DNA of 64,000 bases from Owenia fusiformis. Lineage: Eukaryota; Annelida; Polychaeta; Sabellida; Oweniidae. Below are positions 10,183-22,128 of the stretch, in pieces. The stretch's first letter is position 1, and the number at the start of each line of letters is the position of its first letter. Under the pieces are notes generated by a model. That model saw only the letters and a program-made list of their open reading frames with translations. It was not told where the DNA came from and ran no database searches. Both the position numbers and the translations under genes were made by a program. The stretch is from contig CAIIXF020000001.1 of the NCBI GenBank assembly GCA_903813345.2, positions 35,745,366 to 35,809,365 of the forward strand, written 5' to 3'.

Positions 10183-12201
10183 ATGTCACCACCTAAAACA
10201 ATTTGGTCAATTTAAAGCAAGTTGGAAAATACCTTTTGACCTTAAGAAGAACTTCTGAGAACATGTAGATGATTTTGAAAAAAAATTAGTCAATTTGAAG
10301 CAAGTTGAAAAAAGACCTTTTTGACCTTTTTTGACCTTGAGAAGGTCAAATGTCAAATCTAAAGTCAGAGAAGGTCATTGAAGGTCAAAGGTCAAATCTA
10401 AAGTCAGATTTGAACTTCTGAGAACTTGTAAAGTCAAATTTGAACTTCTGAAAAGATGTAGATGATTTTGAAAAAAAAATTTGGTCAATTTGAAGCAAGT
10501 TGAAAACAGACCTTTTTGACCTTTTTTGACCTTGAGAAGGTCAAATGTCAAATCTAAAGTCATATTTAAATTTCTGAGAACATGTAGATGATTTTGAAAA
10601 AAAAATTTAGTCAATTTGAAGTAAGATGAAAAAATACCTTTTTGACCTTTTTTGACATTGAGAAGGTCATTGAAGGTCAAATGTCAAATCTAAAGTCAGA
10701 TTTGAATTTCTGAGAACATGTAGATGATTTTGAAAAAAAAATTTAGTCAATTTGAAGCAAGTTGAAAAAAGACCTTTTTGACCTTTTTTGACTTTGAGAA
10801 GGTCATTGAAGGTCAAATGTCAAATCTTAAGTCAAATCTAAAGTCAGATTTGAATTTCTGAGAACATGTAGATGATTTTGAAAAAAAAATTAGTCAATTT
10901 GAAGCAAGATGAAAAAATACCTTTTTGACCATTTTTGACATTGAGAAGGTCATTGAAGGTCAAATGTTAAATCTAAAGTCAGATTTGAATTTCTGAGAAC
11001 ATGTAGATGATTTTGAAAAAAAAATTTAGTCAATTTGAAGCAAGTTGAAAAAAGACCTTTTTGACCTTTTTTGACTTTGAGAAGGTCATTGAAGGTCAAA
11101 TGTCAAATCTTAAGTCAAATCTAAAGTCAGATTTGAATTTCTGAGAACACGTAGATGATTTTGAAATTTTTTTTTAGTCAATTTGAAGCAAGTTGAAAAC
11201 AGACCTTTTTGACCTTTTTTGACCTTGAGAAGGTCATTGAAGGTCAAATGTCAAATCTTAAGTCAGATTTGAATTTCTGAGAACACGTAGATGATTTTGA
11301 AAAAAAATTTTAGCCAATTTGAAGCAAGTTGAAAACAGACCTTTTTGACCTTTTTTGACCTTGAGAAGGTCATTGAAGGTCAAATGTCAAATCTAAAGTC
11401 AGATTTGAAGGTCAAATGTCAAATCTAAAGTCAGATTTGAATTTCTGAGAACATGTAGATGATTTTGAAAAAAAAATTAGTCAATGTGAAGCAAGTTGAA
11501 AAAAGACCTTTTTGACCTTGAGAAGGTCATTGAAGGTCAAATGTCAAATCTTTAGTCAGATTTGAATTTCTGAGAACATGTAGATGATTTTGAAAAAAAA
11601 ATTTAGTCAATTTGAAGCAAGTTGAAAACAGACCTTTTTGACCTTTTTTTACCTTGAGAAGGTCATTGAAGGTCAAATCTAAAGTCAGATTTGAAGGTCA
11701 AATGTCAAATCTAAAGTCAGATTTGAATTTCTGAGAACATGTAGATGATTTTGAAAAAAAATTAAGTCAATGTGAAGCAAGTTGAAAAAAGACCTTTTTG
11801 ACCTTGAGAAGGTCATTGAAGGTCAAATGTCAAATTTAAAGTCAGATTTGAAGGTCAAATGTCAAATTTAAAGTCAGATTTGAATTTCTGAGAACATGTA
11901 GATGATTTTGAAAAAAATTTTAGTCAATGTGAAGCAAGTTGAAAAAAGACCTTTTTGACCTTGAGAAGGTCATTGAAGGTCAAATGTCAAATCTAAAGTC
12001 AGATTTGAACTTTTGAGAAGATGTAGATGATTTAGAAAAAAATTGAAGTCAGTCTAAACAGTATTTGTTAAGTTATAGGAAGTTGTAAGAAATTGTTACA
12101 GACGCCGGACGCCAGACGCCGGACGCCGGACGCCAACCACCAACCGCCGTCGCAAAAAACGGAGACCATAACAATATGTCACCACTTTTTGGTGGTGACA
12201 T
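10183..12201. repeat. Satellite-bearing element of about 13 irregular units
   Basis: Left edge ATGTCACCACCTAAAA and right edge TTTTTGGTGGTGACAT are inverted copies, so the array is probably carried by a DNA transposon. Inside, the core GTAGATGATTTTGAAA recurs about 13 times at spacings of roughly 124-184 bases. Each unit has GACCTTTTTTGACCTTGAG followed by AAGGTCATTGAAGGTCAA, so AGGTCA half sites face each other throughout. The right side adds a GACGCC minisatellite and a hairpin. Confidence 0.85.
12101..12134. repeat. GACGCCG minisatellite
   Basis: Five tandem copies of a GACGCCG/GACGCCA heptamer, a G+C-rich island in A+T-rich surroundings, just inside the right edge of the satellite-bearing element. 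Confidence 0.85.
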
Positions 12202-12262
12202 AATAACTTTAAAATAAAATACATTATAAAAAACTAGTATTGTGAATTGGTATCTACTAGGA

Positions 12263-13450
12263 CACGCCTAACCATCGACAAGGTACAGTGATAAAATTTA
12301 CCGTAGTACACTTTAGATGTACGTCACTATTTAACCGATTAGAAGCAAATACAATGATGTAGGTTTTAAAAAAATAATCTGAGGAGTGCATTAAAGATTT
12401 CATGTTTGATTTTATGTGTATTCGTTTAGGAAGACATTTAACTTTCTAATAACGTTAAAGGATTTTCGAACAGTGCTCGATTTTTCGTAGTCAATCTACC
12501 CATATATTTGGTGTGTTGGAAAATGTGGTGTTTTTACACATTTCCTTTGATCATTTCCTCCCCTGTCGTCTAAAAGTGTTGAAGATTTTTATGAGAATAT
12601 GTTTCTTTAAACAGCACAATTAAGGTCCGTTGAAGATTTAAGAAGTATTAACATTTTGGCTTTTGTTTAAACTCAATTCACAGTTAACGCTAATGCAGAC
12701 AACGTATTTTTCATAACACTAATTGAAAATTCAAACAGAACAATTACAGAATTACTTCAATTTGATTGAACTATTGAAACTTTCCAGATATATCATAAAC
12801 GGGATTTTAAAAAGTCATATTCAATAAGCTTGTATAGATCAGTAGATCTATCTATCAATGTAACTAACAAAACGTAAGCTACAGACGCCAAATAATCAAA
12901 CAGGCTGGAAGGAGACTCCGTGGCAGTGCTAGTCTTCAACATATTCTATTCCGAGACACTGGATGGGAGTTCGGGCTGGAAGCTAACACCAAATGGGCAC
13001 AAATTAACCACCACCACAACAATCATAAAATGAAAAAGCAAAAACGATACTTGAACATGTTCGTTAAAGATCACTTGTTACTCATAAAAATCTTAATGAA
13101 TTTTGAAATGAAATCATTACATTGTTTAATATTACGTATACGTATATTTCGATCATGAATTTTCAATTACAGGGACAACGTACATTCGAGTTGACAACGC
13201 ACATTTCTAATTTTTTTAAATTACAATAAATAGTTGTATATTTATTAATCTCCACCCGTCCTAAATTGTGTAGTATAGAGAAACATATTTTCATAAAAAT
13301 AATCGACACTCTTAGGCAACAGGGGAAAAAATGATCAAAGGAAATGTGAAAACCCCAACATTTTCCAACAGATCAATTTTCGTGGGTAGATTGACTACGA
13401 AAAAATCGAGCACTGTCCGAAAATCGTTTAACGTTGTTAAAAATAGGTCA
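12263..13450. mobile_element. Foldback element with inverted arms, right end truncated
   Basis: The left arm starts CACGCCTAACCATCGAC. The sequence to about 12720 returns inverted in 13170-13450 (for example GATTGACTACGAAAAAATCG against TTTTTCGTAGTCAATC). The right arm lacks the last 175 or so bases of the left arm. It is the same family as 34639-36809, which keeps both ends. The loop near 12890-13030 has a short frame (SASLQHILFRDTGWE) reminiscent of LINE reverse transcriptase tails; weak. Confidence 0.75.
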
Positions 13451-13670
13451 TTCCTTGAGATCATTTGCACATATACAGTTTGTGGCAGTAAAATACTGAA
13501 TTTATTATTTCACATCACAGTGAGGAAGCACAAAGAGCAACATTTGAAAACACATTGACTTTACATAACTGTTGATGGGCACATTCATGTGTTTGTTCAT
13601 TATAATAAGAGATTCTCTGAGCTATCATCATCTTCTTCAGATGACAACATTTCATACATATCTTTTGATG

Positions 13671-13975
13671 TTAAAATGTCAAACTTCGTGCATTTCTTTT
13701 TGCTTTTATACCCCTTGTGCCTACAACCCTACTCCCAAAAAGGCATGTACAACACCATCCAGTGATTGCATCAATACTATTACATACATCTGGATCTGGG
13801 TTATGCTCCACCCATGTATAATGAGATTTAGAGGACACAAACGGATTACTGGACTTTTACATAAATTAGGCCATATGTATCTTTTTTAACAATGATGTTA
13901 TATTTCCCATCTACTTGAAGATGGTCATCTGTGCATCGTTTAAATTGGTTGGCTTGATCTCAAGAGAGTCTACTA
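13671..13975 (-). pseudogene. Relic of transposase with GSRVVG zinc-binding motif
   Basis: The minus strand reads GWCCTCLFGSRVVG preceded by SHYTWVEHNPDPD in one frame, and GKYNIIVKKDTYGLIYVKVQ in another frame just upstream. The order and the W-C-x-C-x3-GxRVVG pattern fit the C-terminal part of a repetitive transposase-like family common in marine invertebrates. That assignment rests on recollection, not on a search. At least one frameshift, a stop and a missing CxH segment after RVVG mark it as dead. Confidence 0.5.
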
Positions 13976-14729
13976 TGATTTAGATGTAACCCTCTTGTCT
14001 CCATACAGGGGGTACTGGGAGATTGCAGTTCACTCATGCAGTTCCCTTTGCTTTGGGCATTTTATTAGAAAATGTCGTTTTTTCCGCCTACTGATTGTGA
14101 CCTACTGTATATTTCTTCTGTACAGTTAAGTTGAGCTGGATTTCTAAATATGAACATTGGTATGATCAGCTAGTGAACTGTGATAATATAAAAAAGATTA
14201 TTCATACACAAAACATCAAGATGAAATTATTGTACAACAATCATCTCATATGAATGTATTGAAAGGAATTGCCTGTTATTATGTTGCTTAGAGCCATGGT
14301 AAAGATATATGCTTCTCAAGAGTGCAAGTGCATGCTCCAGTGCAAGCATACATATTAGTTCATGAAAAGATCATATGAATAAAGAAAATATACTCAAATA
14401 TATAAAACACAACTGTCATAATCATTCTAAGGATTTTCAAAATTTTATTTCATGCTGAAAATTGCAGAAAAGTTCCATTTTTGCACAACGCTTGGTCCTT
14501 ACCTAGATTTCTATATATCTCAAGAAGTACCTTAGAAGTACACTATTCCCTCAATACATATAACTTTCTAGGAAAGAACCAAGCGTTATATGAACAAAGC
14601 AAGAGTTTATCATGACCTTCCTCTATCTAAAAAGAAGTAGGTCAACACAATTGCAAAGATAACTAATCCCTACTCAATGACTATTGAAATATGACTATTT
14701 ATATGTACAAAATATTAATCCAATGAGTG
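13976..14729. other. No gene seen
   Basis: Possible further decayed sequence of the transposase relic on its left side; otherwise no supported feature. Confidence 0.4.
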
Positions 14730-14731
14730 TA

Positions 14732-15748
14732 CGAGGGGTGATCCAAAAGTCTTGGACGCCCTGCTCTAATTTTATCAGTTTTTGATAAAATTACTTTAAA
14801 CTTTCCAATAATAAAGACCAACAACTTAACTACTTTGTGTATTAATTTCATGGAGAAATGATATATTTTAAGTAGTTTTCTAGATAATTTTTAATATAGG
14901 GACCCTGCCACCCGGAACGGTATTCGCACATGGCAACTTTCAGCCTTAAATGTTGCCGCTATTTCACTTGTTTCGCAAGTCTTGACCACTATCTTTCTTT
15001 GAATTTTGAATGTTAAACCATGTTAGTTTACTTCCTTTGTTACTAGGCAACCAATTAATTTTGTTTTAGTTATAATGTCACGTATGACAATGGCCGTATA
15101 TGTCAAATTCTAAGAAAATGACATCAGACAAGCAACCCTCATTCTGGTATCATTTTTGCTGCAACATGGCTGCTGAAATGCAGAACATGAAAGAAATCAA
15201 AGTGGAACAAAGAATACTGCAAGATATTTTCACTATTATTAGACCTTGAGCAGCTACCATATGCACGATACAGTCTAGATATGGCTCCATGTGATTTTCT
15301 TCCTTTTCTCCAGAAAAAAGGAGGGTTGAAAGAAATTTTTTTATTACTCATTGTATGAGGTTTAGAGTGGCACTCCAGCAGCATTTGTATCACATAAGCA
15401 ATGGCGGATTCATAAATGACTTCCATTCATTGGTAAAGCGGTATGAAAAATGAGTTAAAATTCGCGGAAAATATGTTGAAAAGTAGGTCTTAATATGTTA
15501 AGATGATGATGGCAGATGGCACTCAGACTGAAAATTGGAAATTCTCTCATATCATGACTAGTGTTAGGTTGTGCACCTGCACCTAAAGTATTTGCCATAT
15601 TATAACAGTTGTGACATGATTTGCTATATTTAAATACCGTTCCGGGTGGCAGGGACCCGGTATTAAAAAATATGTAGAAAAGTAGCTGAAATATATTATT
15701 TTCTGTTGAAACTTATACACAAAGTTGTTAAGATGTTATAGACACTCG
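14732..15748. mobile_element. Mariner element relic containing a long inverted repeat
   Basis: The left end CGAGGGGTGATCCAAAAG after a TA is a typical mariner terminus. The right end CACTCG before a TA is a decayed counterpart. Within it, 14820-14922 and 15635-15736 are inverted copies around GGGACCCTGCCACCCGGAA. The middle keeps a piece of mariner transposase (15248-15331). Confidence 0.6.
15248..15331 (+). pseudogene. Mariner transposase fragment, third catalytic Asp
   Basis: Reads EQLPYARYSLDMAPCDFLPF, matching the mariner block usually written YSPDLAPCDF, which carries the last D of the DD34D triad. Surrounding frames are broken by stops, so this is a dead fragment. Confidence 0.75.
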
Positions 15749-16971
15749 TATAGAGTGACACAATCAAACAATGGGACATCAGCCAAGTTGGGTTTATACA
15801 TTCTGGAGACATTTTCTGAGACTGATAAAAAATTCACATTTTCACAGGAAGTGATACATACCCTCCAAATCAACCAAAATATACTTATATCAGTAATCTT
15901 GAATGCTTTTTATTGCTTTTTCTTGAAAATATACATATTTATCTATAATTTGATCCTACATATCAAGGATAATAACGACATTGCATTTTTCAAAAAATGT
16001 TAAGTGACCCCAGGGGTGTCTATAGCCATTCGTTCTTTGCTAAATTGTCCACTCGACAAAAATATCATTTAATTGTCCAACCTTTACAAAAATTAATGGT
16101 TTCAAATTCAATAATCTTTTAATGAACCTCTTATTGAAATAACACAGGTGGTTCAGTGAGGTGGTCAAAATTACTTTAACACTCCGTATCGCTAATTTTA
16201 ACAACATAACATAACATAACAACATGTAAAATCATTCAATTTTCTACTTAAAAAGTATTTTTAATAAATGTCTTGCTGAATAGATATTCCAAAATCTGAG
16301 TTGCCCCTAAGCCACCATTCCCTAGCTATTTGTTTAACATGGGATCTGCCATTTTTGTTACATTTCATGAAATTCATCAATTTTGACATCAAATTTTGAC
16401 CCAATGTAATGTAGATATAACATTGAAAAGTTGCGGACTTTATAGGGAATAGAATCAAGATACAGATCGATTTGTTTACTTTATTGGGATTTCTTTTGTT
16501 CCCCGCTTAGAAAATAGTCGTTCAAACAAATATAGGGGTTACCATGTAAACCTATGAGGAAAACCACTGGTACTTAACTTTTTTTAGGAGTATATGTTGA
16601 TAACATATACAGCTATTGACCTTTAATACACTGACTCTACTGAATAGATATCAACTTCCATATTTCTAGCCCCATGGATTTAGTATTATAGTAACTTTAA
16701 AATATGTTCATGGTATTTATTGGTTCAAAACACGACAATATGGAGCTCAAAACGACCCTGTGTAGGGTCGGAAATGAAACAGAGTACGATCGGAGGAGAA
16801 ACACGCATGGGTCGGATCCATTCTAAAAATCTAACCTACAGAGTCGGATCCTCTACTAATTTGCTTTTGGCATTTTAAAATCATTATATACCAAGAAACA
16901 TTCAATTGGCGTGATTTCATCGATCAATATATACAAAGGCTTCATTTGATTTACATAATATACCACAGTAT
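15749..16971. other. No gene seen
   Basis: A+T-rich with a few GTCGGATCC words near 16770-16850; no exon, inverted ends or tandem array that I can support. Confidence 0.45.
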
Positions 16972-17479
16972 AACATACCCAGCTAAGCATTTGTATTGAA
17001 GTCAATGGAGCTGAAGGTCGGCTATATATTCCTGTATAGCCGCCAAACCTTTTACCATGACAATCTTATGACGTCATCGGGACGTCATGTTTCATTTCTT
17101 CCTAATTTCACTCGCACACAGACACGTGGCGTCATTGATATAACGTAGTCATGATATAAAAGCATTAGAGGTTATGTCACTATGACGTGAAATATGCCTG
17201 AGTTCTCCCGATATAGGCCGACCTTGGGAGGCTCTATATTTGGGCAAGAACGAAGGCATATTTCACGTCATAGTGACATAACTGATGTATTACATGCCTT
17301 TGTTCCCATGGTTACTTTGTATCAATGACGTGACGTCATGATATTATCATGGTTATTAAAGAAATCTAATATCAAAACGAGGTAAGCGGGCTATATCGGG
17401 GTAATCGGGCAATATCGGTGGATATAGCTCGCTAACTTTCCCATTGACTTCCATACAAATGCTTCGCTAGGTATGTAAT
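16972..17479. mobile_element. Foldback element with outer arms and inner palindrome
   Basis: The left edge AACATACCCAGCTAAGCAT and onward, with CAATGG near 17004, returns inverted at 17437-17479 (CCATTGACTTCCATACAAAT and onward). Inside is a palindrome at 17171-17282. CRE-like words TGACGTCA or TGACGTGA occur at 17069, 17184, 17264 and 17326-17338. Confidence 0.65.
17171..17282. repeat. Palindrome with TGACGTGA in both arms
   Basis: The left arm GTTATGTCACTATGACGTGA and onward (AATATGCCT) is repeated inverted at the right (AGGCATATTTCACGTCATAG and onward). The loop is about 50 bases. It could form a long hairpin. Confidence 0.8.
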
Positions 17480-17484
17480 ACCAA

Positions 17485-17601
17485 CAGTTATGTCCGTATC
17501 ATTGAATATATGCCTTCGGTCTGTCGTAATATAACCCTCGCAAGCTCGGGCTATATTGGTGACAGACCTCAGGCATATATTCAATGATAGGGACATAACT
17601 G
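17485..17601. repeat. Second related palindrome
   Basis: Left arm CAGTTATGTCCGTATCATTG and right arm CAATGATAGGGACATAACTG are inverted copies and enclose GACAGACC/GGTCTGTC inner arms. It is similar in layout and end words to 17171-17282, so the two are probably one family. Confidence 0.75.
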
Positions 17602-17840
17602 CTAAATATGGTACATTTGACACGTAAATGACGATAAGGAAGCAGAAACTCACTCTCTCCCTGTCCACATGTATGTCGTCACCGCAAACAAATCCAATGT
17701 TTTTGAGCATTGAAATACTTAGACAACTTATTTCAGTTTAATATTCATATATTTATCAATTTAAATCGCGCCGTATAAATGTAAAATCAAAGAATACTCT
17801 AATGATGCAACTTACCTACGAATTTCCTCTCTGATCTATA

Positions 17841-18819
17841 CAGGGCGTATCAAAAAAACGCAACAAGTAGTTATCTCGTAAAATCACAAAACTAGTGATG
17901 ACTACATCAATTTCATTCAATGTACCATAAAGCTACGTCTCTCCTCTTTGCAATGATATGTCATTCATTCACATGTGATTATGGTTGGGTGAGAAATCCT
18001 TCCATTTGCACAGTGGGTCAAAATCGGCTCTGCACCAAGTTTTAGATATTAAAAAAATCCAATGGAGTTCCTCTTACTTGAATTGTTGTGACTTTTTCTT
18101 TTGGAGCTATCTCAGGATCATCTGTGCTCACAATTTCTCCACCAGATATTTCAAAACCTCGAGAATGAATTGCCCATATGGGCTGATTTTCTCTGCTTTA
18201 ACCCACAGATGACTCAGGGCTAAACCATGCATGACGTGGACAGATGAGCGCATCTTTATATGCAAGGAAGTGGTGGCAATTTGGAGGGGTATAGGATGTA
18301 TTCTTGCAAGAGTATGAGTATGAGCACCTTACTGTGTATGCCACACCTGTCACACCTTCTTCCAATAGCCCCTATGCCCGTTGTACTGACTTTTGCAATG
18401 TTCAAAACTTGGGTCCGAGCTGCATTTTGCCCCACTTTGCAAAATTAATGATTAATCGGCCAGAGATGACTCCCTGTGAATGAATGATATTCCATTGCAA
18501 AGAGGAATAATTTGGCTTTTTGGTACATTGAATGAAAAGGATGCAGTCAGCATTGGTTTTATGTTTTCTTCCAATATTACATCGGCTTCCGTACACTGAC
18601 TTTTGCGATGTTTATAACTTGGTCCCAAGCTAATTTCGGCCCACTTTGCAAATGGAATGATTACTCGCCCAACTATGACCAAATATCAATGAATGATATA
18701 TCATTGTAAAGAGGAGACACATAGCTTTATAATGCATTGAATGAAATCATGAATGATGTTATCACTGGTTTTGTGCTTTTTCGAGATAACAATCTGTTGC
18801 GTTTTTTTGATACGCACTG
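17841..18819. mobile_element. Mariner-type MITE, 979 bp
   Basis: TA-flanked. The left end CAGGGCGTATCAAAAAAACG and the right end CGTTTTTTTGATACGCACTG are inverted copies, followed inward by matching ATCTCG/CGAGAT blocks. Small reading frames inside look like chance. Internal segments resembling CACTTTGCAAAATTAATGAT recur at 18430 and 18650, suggesting an internal duplication. Confidence 0.85.
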
Positions 18820-19589
18820 TAGAGGCGGTATGGTCGGATCTTGTGCACACGAACGGACCATATCGTACGGAGCGGGATGTTGACTGTGTATTAGAACAGA
18901 CAATGTTTATCCAATGGGCCATGGTACGAATTTGAATTTATATATTTCTCAATCCAAGATTTCAGAAAATCAACCATGTTCAAGAACAATATATGTCCTC
19001 TACCAGTGATAAAAATTTGAAAAAGATTTAGTCATAGAAATCAAAAGATCTGACCTGCTGTTCCCGCCATCTATTCAAATTTCTTAGAAATTGGCGTATG
19101 AATCTGGTCAACCAGTACATGTAGCAATGTTCCAAAATTCCTAAAACATGTTCATTTTAAATGATTTTTTTATCACAATACATACCTTACATGTCCACGA
19201 TTCAACATGTTTCACTACCACATTTTTTATTCAAGGTGGCGCTGCTACAGAGTACTTTCAGGAACTATATACACAGATTTAAACATATATTTTTTGTCCC
19301 CTCCATTTAGCGGAGGGATATAACTGTGTACTGAGGCCACACTGCAATTAATGCGAAAATGACATATTACCTGATCCGGTGATCCTAGATGACCGTACAA
19401 GATAGTCTAAGACTGGTGGTGGGCTTTGTATCAAAAAAAACTCCTACCTCATACCCACCTACCCACGCACGTGGGACATGATACAGTCTTTGAAGGGTTC
19501 AATTTTAAAGATCTTAATTTATTAAATCTTATGATGAATTATAGATGCATTTGTAACGACCCTTGATAGCAAGTTGCTACTACAATAAA
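18820..19589. other. No gene seen
   Basis: A+T-rich spacer. A short TATTTTTTGTCCCCTCCATT tract is the only marked composition change. No supported feature. Confidence 0.45.
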
Positions 19590-20486
19590 GCATTGCCATT
19601 GAATATCGCAATGCTCATTATTATATCACTATCTAGCTAGCGACAGTATGATTGGTCAAAACCGGGTCACATGTCGTGGGATATCTGGCGTTATTATATC
19701 ACTATCTAGCTAGCGACAGTATGATTGGTCAAAACCGGGTCACATGTCGTGGGATATCTGGCGATATTCAATGGCAGTGCTAATCAGATAAGACAACCGT
19801 GAGATATCTAGCGATATCCCACGCTCCCGGGAATTTTCAAAGGATTTGTTTTCGTTCAGTGTAAATAATTTAGTTCAGTGTAAGTCAAAATAGCTCAAAA
19901 TGGCAGACGAACCGAGTATCAATGTTAACCTATGACTTAATAATATTAGGGATGTTTAGCTAGACAGTGATATAATAAAACAAATATTTCACTCTATTTT
20001 CGGTGAATACCTGTAGCACTTTCACAAGGTGATATTCCACTTGCCCTTCGGGCTTCGTGGAATATCACTTGTGAAAGATGTACAGGTATTCACCTCAATA
20101 GAGTGAAATATTTGTTCAATATTCAATGGCAATGCTAATCAGATAAGACAACCGTGAGATATCTAGCGATATCCCATGCTCCCGGGAATTTTCAAAGAAT
20201 TTGTTCTCGTTCAGTGTAAATAATTTAGTTCAGTGTATGTCAATATGGCAGACGAACCAAGTAGATTCGTAAAAATATATATATTTCAATGTTAACCTAT
20301 GACTTAATAATATTAGGGATGTTTAGCTAGACAGTGATATAATAAAACAAATATTTCACTCTATTTTCGGTGAATACCTGTAGCACTTTCACAAGGTGAT
20401 ATTCCACTTGCCCTTCGGGCTTCGTGGAATATCACTTGTGAAAGATAAACAGGTATTCACCTCAATAGAGTGAAATATTTGTTCAA
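19590..20486. repeat. Nested tandem duplications with strong hairpins
   Basis: A 73 bp unit (TTATTATATCACTATCTAGC and onward) is present twice in a row at 19618-19690 and 19691-19763. Then a unit of about 360 bp is present twice (19764-20118, 20119-20485), the second with an extra A+T insert. Each large unit contains a hairpin of about 138 bases (19979-20116 and its twin near 20345-20482) starting AACAAATATTTCACTC and ending with its inverse. Confidence 0.88.
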
Positions 20487-21974
20487 TATCAAAGTGTAAT
20501 ACAATTACAAGCATCAACGTTTACCAAATAAACATGTTCAACAAAATACCACAGATGACACATCTTTAAGTATAATATTAAGACAAACACCCACACATTA
20601 CAATTCAACACAACACAACCTGGTTAATACGACAAAAAGCATGAAACCTGTTTCCATCTTTATTTTGATATAAAATGGTTCAGTTGTAAAGAATGACATT
20701 ATTTTTCTACCAAGAGCCACAGATATACGTTCTCTTCACGAATTTGAGAGAAAAAACTACTTGATGAATACTTTTGAATCTTGTTGCCTGCTACTCTTTA
20801 AAAGTGCAAATAGAAATCTTGGCACCAAATCAATTTTGAAAGAACATGAACAATTGTTCAAAAAATGTCAAAAGTTTTCACCCCTTATGTCTCGCTCACC
20901 TTTTTCTGAAAAACAACACTTTCTGAATATGAAGAAGTAATGAATAAGCTTTGCAACAATATCAACATTGAAATCAGACAAGTAATAAAAATCACAGAGG
21001 GGAGGGGGCGGTCCAAATGGCCCCTCCCCCATTTGCGACTAAGGCTGCGTTTTTGCAGACATATAATAACATATTATGTCTCTGGTTTTTGAACTACCCG
21101 CGGGCTAGTGCATTGCATATAATAAGTATTCCTCTAGGTGTCACGAAAAAGAACAACGAGCCCATGCGTTGCAAAGTACATACAAGAGCATTTGAAACGC
21201 TTATTACGCTGTGGCAACCTTGTCGGCTGCTCGAGTGTGTCAACTGCGCCGGCTTGTTGCTATTGCACCACAGGAGTTCGATTGCAATAAACCGGTGTAA
21301 AAGGGTAGGAGGTCCTCTCCAATGGTCCTACTTTCCATTGATTTATATGGTGACCTAAATACAACTCTTTCCCTTATTATCGTTACCACAATCAGGGCCA
21401 GTAAGGGCCTTTAAGAATTATGTGAGTGTTGGTGCGCTCGGAAGAGTTCTTTTGTTGTTGAAAGCATGCGACCATGTGATTTGCGCTACGGGGCTTTTTT
21501 GTATTTTTTCTTGATACCTGGGGGAATGTTATTACCTATTACGCAATGCACCACCGTCACGGGCGATTCAAAAATAACAAAGGGTGCAGACATTGGGGTT
21601 AAGCAAATATCACAAATGTGACCTTATCTGGGAAATATGTGGCTGAAACAATATAAACTGAACTTGCTATTGTTCATTTGAACACATAATGTGAAATTGA
21701 TGGTCAACAAAAGGACAAGGTGCAATTATTGGCAAATATCCCTATGGTCAAAATGAATCATTCGTAGGTGTAACATGAAGAATAAAATGTCATATAATAC
21801 TTTGGAAAATATTAAGTGCTCGGACACACATAAGCTGAAATAGGGATCATTTCGTTCAGTAAGGTTGTATTGACTTACATGGGGCTGTACACCATTGACT
21901 TAACATGAGGATATCAGCAGATCCCAATAGAGGCCATTGGATTCCATTGATTATCACAGAAATACCAAAAATAC
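20487..21974. other. No gene seen
   Basis: No supported exon. A G-rich/C-rich near-palindrome (GGGGAGGGGGC against GGCCCCTCCCCC) lies at about 20998-21031. The open frame at 21017-21358 has no splice context or recognisable motif. Confidence 0.45.
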
Positions 21975-22128
21975 AAGTATGACCTGAATCGATTGCAAAC
22001 TTAATAATTTCACAATACGACACAAATGGTTTATCTCATCAAATGTGCAAATATGAAGTTTGCAATCGATATGGTTTATCTCATCAAATGTGCAAATATG
22101 AAGTTTGCAATCGATTCAGGTCATACTT
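21975..22128. repeat. Perfect 28 bp inverted repeat around a 45 bp tandem duplication
   Basis: 21975-22002 (AAGTATGACCTGAATCGATT and onward) is exactly inverted at 22101-22128. Between them a 45 bp unit beginning ATGGTTTATCTCATC is present twice (22026-22070, 22071-22115). The duplication takes in part of the right arm. Confidence 0.85.

Noticed and set aside
10183-12201. CRISPR-like array
   Set aside because: Spacings are irregular, the units are related along their length, and the sequence is eukaryotic; it is a satellite within a transposon.
17985-18935. Five open frames on both strands within the 979 bp MITE
   Set aside because: No transposase motif; overlapping in all frames, as expected by chance in a non-coding MITE.
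21017-21358. 113-codon plus-strand frame
   Set aside because: No recognisable domain, no flanking splice logic, sits beside a palindrome in intergenic DNA.
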